Origin: Planctellipticum variicoloris
Lineage (GTDB): Bacteria; Planctomycetota; Planctomycetia; Planctomycetales; Planctomycetaceae
Reading direction: 5' to 3'
Assembly: GCF_030622045.1 (NCBI RefSeq)
Contig: NZ_CP130886.1
Location: 2,431,557 to 2,495,556, forward strand
DNA: 64,000 bases
Below, in pieces: positions 1-9,555 of the stretch. The position numbers and the translations under genes were made by a program. Position 1 is the first letter of the stretch. Every line of letters starts with the position of its first letter. Under the pieces are notes generated by a model that did no database searches, was not told where the DNA came from, and saw only the letters and a list, made by a program, of their open reading frames with translations.

Positions 1-1491
1 CGCGACTCCCCCTCCGGTAAACTCCCGCATCCGCCGGCCTTCCGTCGCGGGATCGGGATCTTCGAAATAGGTGAAATCGATGCCAACCGCAGCCGCTTCG
101 TCAACAAAAGACAGTTTTTGCGGGGATGCAGTCGCGATTGGAACGTCGACGGGAACAGTCGGAGTGAAATCTGGCAACGGGAAATCGAACTTGAATTGAC
201 CGAGTCCCGGCAGCGATTCCCGGACGTTGCCAGACTCCTGCCGCACCTTCGAACTCAAGCGACCGGCCGTGCTCCGAATCCACTCGGGATCGGCGCCGCG
301 GCGGGCCGCCTGATCGGCCCAGGCCAGTGCTTCCCAGTTCCGACCGAGTTCTTCGAGCAGACCGGAGAGTGACTGGCAGACCTCGGGTTGAGGCGCCGAC
401 GGCTCAATCGTTCCAGCCAGCCGGGCAATCTCCGCCAGTGTCTCCGCCCGCTGCAGCAAGCTCTGCGCCAACTCCGCCTGTTCGAGGCCCAACAGAAGAC
501 GCCCGGCCCGGTGAGATGCCTCCCGGTGGTCGGGATTGCGCTGCAGGCACTCCAGGTAACACCGGCACGCCTCTCGGGGTTGCTGCCGCGACTCGCACAC
601 CACTCCCGCAATGGACCAGTTGTCCGCCCCATTCCGGGCGTGGTCGCTCAGCTCGGACCACCACGTGGCCAGGTCGGAGAATCGCTCCTGCTCCAGCAGG
701 CAGCGGGCATAAGTCCCCTCGATCTCGGGTCGCTGCGGCATCCGTTGACGCAGCGCTGACAGCAAAGCCTCAGCCGCCGCTGTCTCTCCACGGAGCCGCA
801 GCAGATTTGCGAGTCCCAGTCGCGGGAAGACCTGGTCGGGAGAGATTTCGAGAGAACGCTCCAGATACCCGGCGGCCTTGGCAGGCCGTTCGGAATCCGC
901 CAGCCACTGTAGCTGTTGCGGCCCCGCCGCCCCAATCTCGAGGAGCCGCAGCAGGACCGGCCGGGCCGCGCCCGGGCGCGCGGTCAGCATCAGCAGCGTC
1001 GCCAGGTGAGTCAGCGTCGGGGGATCGTCGGGAGTCAACTGCAAAGCGGTTCGGAAAAGCTTCTCGGCCTCGTCGAGGGAACCGTGCACGCGATGGATCT
1101 CCGCCGCAGTGCGGATCGCGAGCAAGTATTGCTCCGGATGCGCCGGCGAGACTCCGGCATAGTACTTCAGCGCATCCGAAAACTGCTCCAGCCGCGTGGC
1201 CGCCTCGCCCGCAATCAGCAGCGCCGCCGGGTCGTCGGGCTCGCGCTGCAGGATCTGCTCCGCGATCCGGCGGGCGTCGTCCCAGCGCCGCGCCGCCAGT
1301 CGAACACGGGCCGTCGACAGCAGTTTCGCGGTGGTTGCGGTTGGAGTGTTCGCGGCGCCCGGGGCACTGGGTGGCGCAGTCCGCCACAACCACACTCCCA
1401 GAACGGCAACGAGCAGACACGCGACGACAGTGGCAGTCCACGGCAATCTGCGCGGTGCAGGAGGAACGGGTGGAGCAGATCTTCGGGCCAT
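1..1491 (-). CDS. TPR protein with start of an ASPIC/UnbV-type (CRTAC1) domain, partial
   Basis: The reading frame is open from an ATG at 1491 to the window edge (497 codons) with no stop, so the C-terminus is missing. Residues about 18-38 form a membrane anchor or uncleaved signal (WTATVVACLLVAVLGVWLWR). Degenerate tetratricopeptide-like helical repeats fill most of the rest, for example around residues 55-180 and 200-400. The last visible residues (FVDEAAAVGIDFTYFEDPDP ... EFTGGGVA) match the usual entry into the FG-GAP/ASPIC-UnbV module, common in planctomycetes and usually extracytoplasmic. The role is unknown; TPRs suggest protein binding. The long plus-strand frame over the same bases is Pro/Arg/Ala-rich and is an antisense shadow. 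Confidence 0.8.
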   Translation of the reverse strand, partial: MARRSAPPVPPAPRRLPWTATVVACLLVAVLGVWLWRTAPPSAPGAANTPTATTAKLLSTARVRLAARRWDDARRIAEQILQREPDDPAALLIAGEAATRLEQFSDALKYYAGVSPAHPEQYLLAIRTAAEIHRVHGSLDEAEKLFRTALQLTPDDPPTLTHLATLLMLTARPGAARPVLLRLLEIGAAGPQQLQWLADSERPAKAAGYLERSLEISPDQVFPRLGLANLLRLRGETAAAEALLSALRQRMPQRPEIEGTYARCLLEQERFSDLATWWSELSDHARNGADNWSIAGVVCESRQQPREACRCYLECLQRNPDHREASHRAGRLLLGLEQAELAQSLLQRAETLAEIARLAGTIEPSAPQPEVCQSLSGLLEELGRNWEALAWADQAARRGADPEWIRSTAGRLSSKVRQESGNVRESLPGLGQFKFDFPLPDFTPTVPVDVPIATASPQKLSFVDEAAAVGIDFTYFEDPDPATEGRRMREFTGGGVA

Positions 1492-2077
1492 CCTGCGATG
1501 GTAGGGAGGCTCACTCCGGAATCGCAACCGTCCCCGACCAAAGCTGAGTCCCGGGTGCAGTCGCTGATTGGCGGTCGAATCTTCGCGTTACCGGTGCATT
1601 CGGCCGAGTGAGCCCCGAAGAGCCTGTGAGTTTTCCGGTGTGTGCAGGGGGGACTCCTGCTTGCCGGGGCTGGTTGCCGTTCGGTCAGGCGGCTTAAAGG
1701 CTTTCGGAGTTCAGGCAGTCCAGGTTCAGCGCTCAGAGGATGTCGAAGGTCAGGATCTGCCAACGCGAGACGACTCTCACCGACTCCGGGCTCCGGGCGC
1801 AAAATTGCGGCTGACTTTCGTTGCGGCGCTTGGCGTTGGGAAACTCCGCGGTGGACGGTCGGGTTCGATAATGCTGTTGGACCTCTTCCATCGCTATTCG
1901 CTGGTGGAAGGCAAGCAACTGGTCGGAGCCTCCCGACGAGCGAGCGTGGAGATCGTCGCTCCGATTGACGCATCTGGCCCGCCTGCATGATCGGGGCCAG
2001 CACCTGGAGGTCCCGTTGCTCCACGAGCGTAATGGTTCCCTTCATTTCGGGTCGCCGCCGTCCTCCGCGCGGCCGGT
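1492..2077. other. Intergenic stretch, no convincing gene
   Basis: About 590 bases between the TPR gene and the end of the glutaminase gene. No frame here has both a good ribosome binding site and a believable protein. On the minus strand a start at 2048 gives a natural-looking beginning (MKGTITLVEQRDLQVLAPIM) that soon turns Arg/Pro-rich. A different minus frame (about 1733-1970, ending in TGA at 1733) reads more naturally. This could be a small gene broken by a frameshift, but the evidence is weak. A GCTATTCGCT decamer at 1893-1902 recurs in the inverted repeat near 31217. Confidence 0.4.
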
Positions 2078-3106
2078 TCAGCGGGTTCGTTTGAAGGCGA
2101 ACTGGTCGAGGAGCGTTTCGCCGGAAAAGCCTGATTCGAAAGCGTGCAGTCCGAAACGTTCGGAGAGCTCCATGCAGGCTTTGACGCCCCGGACGCTGTT
2201 CCCCTTGGCGTCGAGTTTCGGCGAATAGACGCCGATGCCGAGGACGCCGGGGATGACGGCGACGATGCCGCCGCCGACGCCGCTCTTGGCGGGGATGCCG
2301 ACGCGAAAGGCCCATTCCCCGGCGAAGTCGTACATGCCGCAGGTGAGCATGATGCTCAGCAGATACTTCACGTTCGGGGCGGAGATCGCCCGCTGCTGCG
2401 TCAGCGGATTGACTCCGCCGTTCGCCAAAGTCGCTCCCATGACGGCCAGATCGTGACCGCTGACCATGATCGAGCACTGCTGAAAGTAGAGCTCCAGAGA
2501 CTCCTCGAAGCGGTCGCTCATCATCCCGAAGTTGCGCATCAGGTGGGCCATGGCCCGATTGCGATGTCCAGTCACCCGTTCGGACATGAAGACGGAATTG
2601 TCGACAAAGACATCGCGTCCGCAGTAGCGGCCGAACATGTCGAGCATGCGCTTTACGCGATCGGGATAGTCTTTGCCGTCGATGAGATCGGCGGTTGCGA
2701 TGGCCCCGGCGTTGACCATCGGATTGAACGGCCGATTCGAAGACTCGTCGAGGACGATGGAATTGAACGCCTCACCGGTCGGTTCGACGCCGACCTTCGA
2801 GAGGACGTGATCGACTCCGCGGTCTTCCAGCGCCAGCCCGAAGATGAACGGTTTCGAGACGGACTGGATGGTAAAACGCTGCTCGCAATCGCCAACTTCA
2901 ACGATCTGTCCGTCAGCCGTGCAGATTGTGATGCCGAACGATGCCGGATCGGCGGTGGCGAGCTCGGGGATATAGTCCGCGACCTTACCTTCGTTGTTGC
3001 CGGCAAGGCGCGTGTGGATGTCTCGGAGAATTTCTCGCAATGGCGCCGCGGCGGATTTCATCCGTCCGAGCAGCTTGTCGATTTCAGTGGACGCCGGCTG
3101 GGTCAC
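2078..3106 (-). CDS. glsA: Glutaminase
   Basis: This 342-aa protein matches the serine-dependent bacterial glutaminase family (L-glutamine to L-glutamate + ammonia, cytoplasmic). The beta-lactamase-like catalytic SxxK is at S82-K85 (QSVSKPF). Family blocks NPMVNAGAIA, RVTGHRNRAMAHLMRNFGM and AKSGVGGGIVAVIPG are all present. Length fits the longer bacterial forms (about 310-340 aa). The start is a GTG at 3106 preceded by AAGGGA at good spacing. It lies 61 bases downstream of the MinD-like gene on the same strand, so cotranscription is possible, but no functional link is evident. Confidence 0.95.
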   Translation of the reverse strand: MTQPASTEIDKLLGRMKSAAAPLREILRDIHTRLAGNNEGKVADYIPELATADPASFGITICTADGQIVEVGDCEQRFTIQSVSKPFIFGLALEDRGVDHVLSKVGVEPTGEAFNSIVLDESSNRPFNPMVNAGAIATADLIDGKDYPDRVKRMLDMFGRYCGRDVFVDNSVFMSERVTGHRNRAMAHLMRNFGMMSDRFEESLELYFQQCSIMVSGHDLAVMGATLANGGVNPLTQQRAISAPNVKYLLSIMLTCGMYDFAGEWAFRVGIPAKSGVGGGIVAVIPGVLGIGVYSPKLDAKGNSVRGVKACMELSERFGLHAFESGFSGETLLDQFAFKRTR

Positions 3107-3167
3107 GGTTGGTTCCCTTGTCGGTAAATCATTAGATGGTCCATGACGCAGGCGACGATGCCCGCGG

Positions 3168-3956
3168 TCAGCCGGCTGTCGAAGGTCCCTCCAGAATCCG
3201 GCGGACCACGACCTTCAGTCCGTTCGTAAACGGGTGGTCGGGATAGCGGTTGGAAAACAGGCCGGCGCTGCCGAGTCGCGACATTTCCGTGTTCAACGGC
3301 AGGAGCGCAACGACCTCGGAGTCATAGCCGGTCTCGACTTGCATCCGCAGCAGAGTGTGATCGATCCCGTCCGGGACTTTGTTGACCAGCACCAGCAGTT
3401 CCGGAACTTCCAGGCGTCGCGCCAGTTCGACGGTGACGCCGGTCCCCTGGAAGTCCTGGCTGTCGGGTCGGAGGATCAGGATCAGCATGTCGGAAATGGC
3501 AATGGAGAGCAGCGTTTCTTCGTTGACGCCGGGGTGCGTGTCGATGAGCAGGTAGTCGAGTTTCAGCCGACGGACGAGATCCTGGATGCCGTCGTTCAGC
3601 AGCCCGACGTCGTAGCCTTCGCTGAGAATCCGCGCGATCTCCCCGCTGTTGAGGCTGGAAGGGATTAGGAACAGGCGGGGGCGTTCGGCATCCGGACCGG
3701 CGGCGCCGATGCATTGTTCGGTGATGTCGTAGGCGGCGTCTTCAATCCGGCAGCGCTTCCAGAGATAGTCGTTGAGGGAAAACTTCGCGCGAGACTGGTC
3801 GAACTGAAAGACGACATGAATTCCGGGGGACTGTATGTCGGTGTCGATCACGCCGACGCGGTGGCCGGCCCGGGCCAGCAGCGTGGCCAGGTTCGCCGTG
3901 GTGTTGGACTTGCCCGTTCCGCCTCGAAACGAATGCGTCGAAATAATCTGTGCCAC
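3168..3956 (-). CDS. MinD/ParA-family P-loop ATPase
   Basis: A 262-aa SIMIBI ATPase. The deviant Walker A is at residues 9-17 (SFRGGTGKS), with Arg11 where most MinD/ParA proteins have the signature lysine. A Walker A' aspartate (VIDTDIQSPG) and the Walker B-like LLIDTHPG follow. No C-terminal amphipathic MinD helix is obvious. The start is GTG at 3956 with GAGG upstream. It lies about 60 bases downstream of an FHA-domain gene on the same strand, which suggests a phosphorylation-linked switch or localisation module rather than a classical Min system, since no MinC, MinE or ParB is nearby. A CpaE-like role is an alternative. Confidence 0.85.
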   Translation of the reverse strand: MAQIISTHSFRGGTGKSNTTANLATLLARAGHRVGVIDTDIQSPGIHVVFQFDQSRAKFSLNDYLWKRCRIEDAAYDITEQCIGAAGPDAERPRLFLIPSSLNSGEIARILSEGYDVGLLNDGIQDLVRRLKLDYLLIDTHPGVNEETLLSIAISDMLILILRPDSQDFQGTGVTVELARRLEVPELLVLVNKVPDGIDHTLLRMQVETGYDSEVVALLPLNTEMSRLGSAGLFSNRYPDHPFTNGLKVVVRRILEGPSTAG

Positions 3957-4019
3957 AGATGATGTACCTCATGCAGGAAGCAACACGGTGTGAAGTGGTA
4001 CGACGCGGCCCGGGCCGCG

Positions 4020-4526
4020 CTATTCGTTTGTCCGATTGCCGCCAGAAGAACGTTGTCGACGGAGCTCGCGCGCCTTGGATTGGAGCTGGCGAAAGTAGTC
4101 TGTGTCGGTCACGGCCTGGGCCTGTTGCGCGACTTCCTTGCGGTCCAGCGCCAGCAGGATGATGGATTCGGGGTCGAAACTGAGAGTCGCGTTTTCGTTG
4201 TTTTGAACGGCATTGCCGAACTGAAACAGCGGGCCCGCGGGTCCGAGTCGAAACGTCGTCCCGGGATTGAGCCTCGATTCTTCAATCCGCCGACCGTCCA
4301 TGAAAACACCGTTACGGCCACGGGAATGCAGGACCCAGCCGTCCGGGGCGCTGACGATCTCGGCATGGAGTCGCGAAACATAGGGGTCGGCGAGCGTGAG
4401 GCTCTCGCCTTCTCCCCGGCCGATCGTGATCCGTGCGGTCGAGAACGACCAGGACTGCAGCAGTCGTCCGTCGGTCGGATCGAGCAGATGGAGAGTGGAT
4501 TCTGGAATCGAATCGAGTTGCGGCAT
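4020..4526 (-). CDS. FHA domain protein
   Basis: A 168-aa cytoplasmic protein without a signal peptide. The forkhead-associated domain spans about residues 10-105 and has the usual phosphothreonine-binding signatures: GR in ITIGRGEG, the SRLHAEI motif, and NGVFMDGRRI. The C-terminal 50 residues are charged and helical (QLQSKARELRRQR). FHA domains bind phosphothreonine peptides, usually from Ser/Thr kinases; a kinase is encoded at 58253 but far away. It sits just upstream of the MinD-like ATPase in the same orientation, so the two are probably expressed together. Confidence 0.88.
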   Translation of the reverse strand: MPQLDSIPESTLHLLDPTDGRLLQSWSFSTARITIGRGEGESLTLADPYVSRLHAEIVSAPDGWVLHSRGRNGVFMDGRRIEESRLNPGTTFRLGPAGPLFQFGNAVQNNENATLSFDPESIILLALDRKEVAQQAQAVTDTDYFRQLQSKARELRRQRSSGGNRTNE

Positions 4527-5022
4527 ATCTGATCGGTCGTCTCCGATGTCGTTCTTCGAGTCGGAATTTCTGCAGCGGGAGAATTCCCCGCGACGGGACC
4601 CGCCGGTGCCAGATAACCCGGCAGGTGCTGCGTTTCACGACACAGAGCAATCCGCGGGCCAATCAGGCCGGGAACGTCTCTTCGATCGACGACTGCCGGG
4701 AACTGCAGCAGATCGCTGAGCCCTCTCCGCCGTGGAACACTTGCCCATCGTTCTGCGGCAATCCCTGAAGAGCGTCGCGTCTGCCCAAGAGTTGAGCAGA
4801 GTGCGCCACGAGTGCGCTTCTGGACTGGAGACAGCCAAGGTTCGAATCGGGAAGTGCTTCGGTCCGCGCAGAATGCACGGCCTCGAATATTTACCAGAAA
4901 GATGCTCTTGCAATTCATTTGCGTTTGCGGCAGAGTTTATGCATTCGAATGTGATATGCAGTTGGTGTGCGTAAGCCGGTGTTTCGGGCGTTGGTTTCAG
5001 AACTCACGTGAGGAGGTGGGCT
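4527..5022. other. Divergent intergenic region with A/T-richer island
   Basis: About 500 bases between the divergent FHA and DUF1559 genes. I see no coding frame that I trust. The part from about 4885 to 4965 is clearly richer in A/T than its surroundings and contains a perfect CATTCGAATG palindrome, so it probably carries the DUF1559 promoter. A GTTCGAATC string near 4845 lacks the flanking complementary stem of a tRNA T-arm. Confidence 0.4.
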
Positions 5023-6081
5023 ATGGTTGCGCGGCGGGGGTTTACCCTGATCGAGTTGCTGGTCGTCATTGCGATTGTCGCGATCCTGATTGCGCTGTTG
5101 TTGCCGGCCGTGCAGCAGGCGCGAGAGGCCGCCCGGCGGACGCAGTGCCGCAACAATCTCAAACAGCTCGGCCTGGCGATCCACAATTACGAGAGCACTT
5201 TCACCGTCTTTCCAATGAATGGCGGGTCGACAGGCTTCTCTCCGCAGGCACGAGTGCTGCCGTATCTGGAGCAGGCCAATCTGCAGAATTCGCTCGATTT
5301 CAGCGCCCGCGTGTACGTCGGTCCGGGCGGAAGTCAGGTGCCCAATCCGGTCTTCATCCCGGCGTTTCAAGCCGTCATCCCCAGCTTCCTCTGTCCGAGC
5401 GATCCCGGTCCGGTGCAATACATGGCAACCCTCGGATCTCCGGCCCAGACTTACATTTTCGGAGCCAACAACTACATGGCCAGCACGGGCAGCGGTACCG
5501 GCACCAACTACGACGACCGCAGCTCAACAGACGGTTTCGTCGCCATCAACTCGAGCGTCCGCTTCAAGGACATGCGCGACGGGTCATCTCAAACGGTTTT
5601 CATGAGTGAAGCGATCCGGGGCGACGACGCCGATGTGACGCTTCCGGCGGGAACGACGCCTTTGTTCCCGTACCGCAAGCTGCTCAGCGCCGGCAGCGGC
5701 ACATCGCCCGGAAGCGGCCCGGGGTACACGGGTTCTGGCGGCGGCTGGCCGACCGGTAAGATCATAAATCCGGATCTATTGGCGGTTCTGGCCGTTCAGA
5801 CCAATTGGCGGGCGACCGCCGGCGGAAATGGCCGCGGCGTAACCTGGCTGCGGGGATTGGCGCACAGCGTCCTGACCAACGGCTACAACACGCCGAACAG
5901 CCGCATTCCCGATACGACACTCCACGGGACCGGTTTCTTCGGGCCGCGCAGTCTGCACGCGGGCGGTGCTCATGCTCTCTTTGGGGACGGCTCGGTTCGC
6001 TTTCTCGCAGACAGCATCGACGTCGGCCTGCATCGCGCCCTGCACAGTCGCGACGGCGGCGAAACCGTCGGCGAATTTTGA
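5023..6081 (+). CDS. DUF1559 prepilin-like secreted protein
   Basis: A 352-aa protein with an N-terminal type IV prepilin-like methylation segment ([19 protein letters not shown], residues 4-22) followed by the planctomycete hallmark [17 protein letters not shown]. The C-terminal DUF1559 motif is present ([20 protein letters not shown]). ATG at 5023 is preferred over an in-frame GTG at 5008 because AGGAGG (5011-5016) lies 6 bases before it. Such proteins exist in many copies in planctomycetes and are thought to be exported by a pilin/type II-like route; their role is unknown. It heads a run of four same-strand genes for exported proteins. Confidence 0.95.
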   Translation: MVARRGFTLIELLVVIAIVAILIALLLPAVQQAREAARRTQCRNNLKQLGLAIHNYESTFTVFPMNGGSTGFSPQARVLPYLEQANLQNSLDFSARVYVGPGGSQVPNPVFIPAFQAVIPSFLCPSDPGPVQYMATLGSPAQTYIFGANNYMASTGSGTGTNYDDRSSTDGFVAINSSVRFKDMRDGSSQTVFMSEAIRGDDADVTLPAGTTPLFPYRKLLSAGSGTSPGSGPGYTGSGGGWPTGKIINPDLLAVLAVQTNWRATAGGNGRGVTWLRGLAHSVLTNGYNTPNSRIPDTTLHGTGFFGPRSLHAGGAHALFGDGSVRFLADSIDVGLHRALHSRDGGETVGEF

Positions 6082-6137
6082 TCGCTGTTCACGAATGGCT
6101 CATAACTCTTCCAGCTTTCAAGTCAGGAAAACTTCTC

Positions 6138-7523
6138 ATGTGTTTGGCAAAACAAGTCGTGCTGGCGGTTGCCGCCGCATTTGGGGCGGCGACGGAAATC
6201 CAGGCCTCCCATGGCGTCCCATCGGAGCCGATCCTGACGAGAGTCCTGTTTCAGGATGACGACACCAGGACGTTGAAGTGGGCCGATCTCCGGGCCGGTG
6301 AGCCTCCCACGCTCGGACCGGTCCAGCCTGTCGAAGGATTTCCAAAGCTGGATTCCGAGAGGCAGACTCTCGTGCAGATGGAGGCGGCCCAGGGTTATGT
6401 GCTGGTCGGCGTCCGGGACGATGACAGCGGCAACTTTCAGAGCGGCTGGGTGCTGATCGATACCGGGGTCGTCGAGGAAGAGCACGGCGATCACTCGCAC
6501 TGGACCTATCCCCGTCCGCCACAGGTTCGGGCATCCGTCCTCGATGACAAGCAGGGCAATCCGGCTCACCTGTACTGCTACGACAATGTCTTCTACCTCG
6601 CCAACGACCAGCTCGACGGCTATACGCGGATTGATCCCGCCGGCGTCAAGTCCACAGACGACGTCGCCGCCATTCGCCGGAAAGCTTCCTTCTTCCAGGG
6701 GGGAGGGCGGCACATCACTCTCGCGGTCGTGGGAGGGACCGTCGGCTACTCGACATGGATCGATCGCGAAGGCCCGCAAAGCGGTCGTGTTGACGTAACG
6801 GCTTTGAATGCCATCGGCAACCGGCAGATCGCCTTCTCGTTGACTCTGCCCCACGGAGGACTGCACGGCGCGACCGCCTGCCAGGGGAAAGTCTTCTTCG
6901 CCCCCGCTGACGGGCTGTGCTGGCTGCAGTCCCCGAACGTCCTGCCCGTCGACCCGAAGTCGATCGCAGTTCGACATCTGTCGCTCGGAAAAGATGATGA
7001 GAAGGCCCGGCGGACTGGCGGGTTCACCACGTTCGGTCGACACGTGGCGTTCACCATGGGGGCTGGAAAGACGGCCGCACTGGGACTGATCGATGCGGCA
7101 AAGCCGGAACCGGAAGTGACTCGTCTGGTGCTGCCAATGGCGGACGCGAACCGGCCTGCCGGTTTGGAAATCGCTCAGCCGCGCAAGGGTTCGCCGCTGG
7201 CATTCGTCTTTCACGACCACCCCCTGGAAGTTGAAGCGCCGAACCGGCTCAGCCTCGTCGAACTCGACCCGAACTCCGATGGAAACTGGTCGGACGCGAA
7301 GGTCGCTCAGGAGCTCGACGTTGGCAAATCGCGAGTGGAGGGACATGGCGGTCACCACAGCATCGCCTTCGATGCAAACCGGCGCCGGGCGATTTTCTCG
7401 AATCCCGGGTCCGGTACGCTTGCGGCTCTCGTGCTGCAGGACCGCAAACAGGTTGCCGAATGGAAAGTCGGCGGCGCGCCGTCCAAGGTCGTGCTGGTCG
7501 GCGGCCGGGAAAGCAAGGACTGA
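6138..7523 (+). CDS. Secreted beta-propeller protein, possibly AztD-like metal chaperone
   Basis: A 461-aa protein with a signal peptide ending near AATEIQA/SHG (residue 24). The rest looks like repeated beta blades, and the end (GTLAALVLQDRKQVAEWKVG) resembles YVTN/lactonase-type propellers. At residues 113-122 there is an acidic/histidine motif, EEEHGDHSHW. A His-rich HGDH-type segment on a propeller recalls AztD, the periplasmic zinc chaperone, but no zinc ABC importer is next to it, so the metal role is inference. The start at 6138 gives a clean signal peptide; the frame extends upstream over the DUF1559 gene but that part is not protein-like. Confidence 0.8.
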   Translation: MCLAKQVVLAVAAAFGAATEIQASHGVPSEPILTRVLFQDDDTRTLKWADLRAGEPPTLGPVQPVEGFPKLDSERQTLVQMEAAQGYVLVGVRDDDSGNFQSGWVLIDTGVVEEEHGDHSHWTYPRPPQVRASVLDDKQGNPAHLYCYDNVFYLANDQLDGYTRIDPAGVKSTDDVAAIRRKASFFQGGGRHITLAVVGGTVGYSTWIDREGPQSGRVDVTALNAIGNRQIAFSLTLPHGGLHGATACQGKVFFAPADGLCWLQSPNVLPVDPKSIAVRHLSLGKDDEKARRTGGFTTFGRHVAFTMGAGKTAALGLIDAAKPEPEVTRLVLPMADANRPAGLEIAQPRKGSPLAFVFHDHPLEVEAPNRLSLVELDPNSDGNWSDAKVAQELDVGKSRVEGHGGHHSIAFDANRRRAIFSNPGSGTLAALVLQDRKQVAEWKVGGAPSKVVLVGGRESKD

Positions 7524-7526
7524 GTG

Positions 7527-7940
7527 ATGAGCGGACAACGGAGGCGCACGGGGCTGGCGGTCCGAGCCGTGCTGGCACTGACCCTATCGGCGATCACCGG
7601 CTGCGGCGGACCGAAACCGGTCACGGGGGGGACGCGAGGGCTGCTGCATGTGCGGAACGGGGCCGTGACTGACATTCAGGTCGCGGTTTACAGACACGGC
7701 TCCAACGAGCCATTCGGCGTCGGAGTTTCCGGGGGCGACGGCTGGTTTGAACTGCGGAACAAGTCGGCCTCCGAGGCGGTGCTGCTGCAACCGGGAGAAT
7801 ATCGCGTCACGTTCGAGTCGGTAGGGCCGGTCGCTTTACGGATTCCAGCCGAATATGGGCGACCGGAGACGACTGCCCTGAACCTGACATGGTCGGAAGG
7901 CCAACAGGTTCTGGAGCTGGAGTTGCCCGCTGCCCCCTGA
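7527..7940 (+). CDS. Small lipoprotein, carboxypeptidase-regulatory-like
   Basis: A 137-aa protein with a basic N-terminus, hydrophobic stretch and lipobox (LSAITGC, about residues 20-26), so it is probably a lipoprotein. The remainder is a single beta-rich domain (TRGLLHVRNGAVTDIQVAVY to the C-terminus) of the kind seen in carboxypeptidase-regulatory/transthyretin-like domains. Such proteins often accompany DUF1559 genes in planctomycetes. It begins 4 bases after the preceding stop, which indicates an operon. A GTG immediately before the ATG is an alternative start. Confidence 0.8.
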   Translation: MSGQRRRTGLAVRAVLALTLSAITGCGGPKPVTGGTRGLLHVRNGAVTDIQVAVYRHGSNEPFGVGVSGGDGWFELRNKSASEAVLLQPGEYRVTFESVGPVALRIPAEYGRPETTALNLTWSEGQQVLELELPAAP

Positions 7941-7984
7941 CGTTTTGATGGAAATCGTGTTTCGAGAATGGAACGAGGGTGATC

Positions 7985-9292
7985 ATGGTTCTGGCGAGAC
8001 TGGTTGGTGTGATTTTGATGAGCGGCGCCGCGGCTTCAGCGGCGGACGCGCCCGGTGAGCCGTCCTGGGCCGGTTTTCGCGGGGCAGGTGACAGTCACGT
8101 GCTGGTCCGGCAGGTTCCGGTGACCTGGGAGCTCCGCGGCGGTCGCCGGAACGGCAACTGGACGATCCGCTTGCCGGGATACGGTCAGTCGAGTCCGGTC
8201 GTGTGGGGCGGACAAGTCTTCGTGACCGCCGTTTCCGGTCCGGAGAAAGAACATCTGCACGTGCTGGCGGTCGATGCTCGGACGGGAAGCACTCGCTGGC
8301 AGAAGGATTTCGCGGGGACTCAGCGTGTTCCCGACGGAGACGCCGTCAGCCGCGGCGCTCCGACGCCAGTGCTGGATGCGGAACACTGCTATGCCATGTT
8401 CGAAAGCGGCGATCTCATCGCTCTGACCCATGCCGGAGACGTCGTCTGGCAGCGATCGATCGTCCGCGACTACGGGGAGTTTCAAGGACCTCATGGCTAC
8501 GGAAGCTCGCCGATCCTCGCCGACGGCAAGCTGATTGTGCAGGTCTGTCACGGCGGCCCCTCCTATCTGCTGGCGCTCGACCGGGCCAGCGGACAGACGC
8601 TGTGGAAAGTGGATCATCCTTCGGAAACAGGCTGGAGCACTCCAGCCATGTTCCGCCAGGGGGAAACCGTTGGCGTGGTCGTCAGTTCGTCGGGGAGCGT
8701 GAGAGCCTACGATGTTCGAGACGGGCGCGAACTGTGGTTCGTCACCGGGATCAAAGGCAACTCAACGGCTTCTCCCACCGTGGCAGGCGAGATCGTCGTC
8801 GTCGGCGGAAGCAGCGAACGGATGGGACCGCCCCCTCCTCCCGGCGTGACTGCGGGAAGCCTGGCAATCCGGCTGGGGGGCGTCGGCGATGTTTCAGAAT
8901 CTCATGTCCTCTGGAAATCGGCGAAAGTCTCCGCGGGCTACGCCTCGCCACTGGTTCACGATGGGCTGGCATATTTCGTGAACCGGGTCGGGGGCGTCCA
9001 GTGCGTGGACATTGTCACGGGAGACATCAAAGGCCAGACTCGCTTGCCAGGATCGGCATGGGCCTCGCCGCTCTGGCACGATGGCAGGGCCTTCTTCTTC
9101 TGCAAAGACGGGGCTGTCGTCGCCCTCAACGCCGGTACGGAGCTCACAGAAATCGGCGAGAGCTCGCTGTCGGCGACGGATGTTGTCTACGGAGTCGCCG
9201 CCGTCGAAGGGGCGTGGATTGTCCGGACCGGGCGGGGGCTGCTGCGAGTCGGAGGGGCGGCTGCCGACAGCCCCGCGGCCGCTGGAGAGTGA
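7985..9292 (+). CDS. PQQ-like (WD40-type) beta-propeller, exported
   Basis: A 435-aa protein with a signal peptide (LVGVILMSGAAASAA). It has successive blades of the PQQ-binding-like type, with motifs such as VLAVDARTGSTRWQKDF, LLALDRASGQTLWKVD and RAYDVRDGRELWFV. Such proteins are abundant in planctomycetes, and enzymatic PQQ binding cannot be inferred. GAGGG at 7975-7979 precedes the ATG at 7985; a GTG at 7979 overlaps that site and is less likely. Last gene of the four-gene run that begins with DUF1559. Confidence 0.85.
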   Translation: MVLARLVGVILMSGAAASAADAPGEPSWAGFRGAGDSHVLVRQVPVTWELRGGRRNGNWTIRLPGYGQSSPVVWGGQVFVTAVSGPEKEHLHVLAVDARTGSTRWQKDFAGTQRVPDGDAVSRGAPTPVLDAEHCYAMFESGDLIALTHAGDVVWQRSIVRDYGEFQGPHGYGSSPILADGKLIVQVCHGGPSYLLALDRASGQTLWKVDHPSETGWSTPAMFRQGETVGVVVSSSGSVRAYDVRDGRELWFVTGIKGNSTASPTVAGEIVVVGGSSERMGPPPPPGVTAGSLAIRLGGVGDVSESHVLWKSAKVSAGYASPLVHDGLAYFVNRVGGVQCVDIVTGDIKGQTRLPGSAWASPLWHDGRAFFFCKDGAVVALNAGTELTEIGESSLSATDVVYGVAAVEGAWIVRTGRGLLRVGGAAADSPAAAGE

Positions 9293-9555
9293 ATTCGCCT
9301 GACGATTTTGCCGCAGAGACGATTTTTGAGTGGCAGTACTGCGAGACGATGACTCGAGCGATCGGTTGCCGTTTTGCGAACTGTTCGTCCGCGTCACAGG
9401 TTTGACTTGATTCAGGTCTGGCGGCCTGTTGCGGTCATTGGCGGCGAACTTTCCAGGTGCATTTCCTTCGTTGAAACGCCAGAATTGGCTGCAACGCGCG
9501 CGACGCCAAAGGACTGCCATCTCAGTCGCCCAGACCCGGCGCTGTAGGAGGAACG

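Noticed and set aside
327-1547. Long plus-strand frame over the TPR gene
   Set aside because: Pro/Arg/Ala-rich translation without domains; antisense to a convincing minus-strand gene with TPR and ASPIC-type sequence.
2144-3127. Plus-strand frame over glutaminase
   Set aside because: Shadow of a well-supported glutaminase gene.
4840-4860. GTTCGAATC as a possible tRNA T-loop
   Set aside because: The flanking 5-bp stem does not pair and no acceptor stem or anticodon arm is found.
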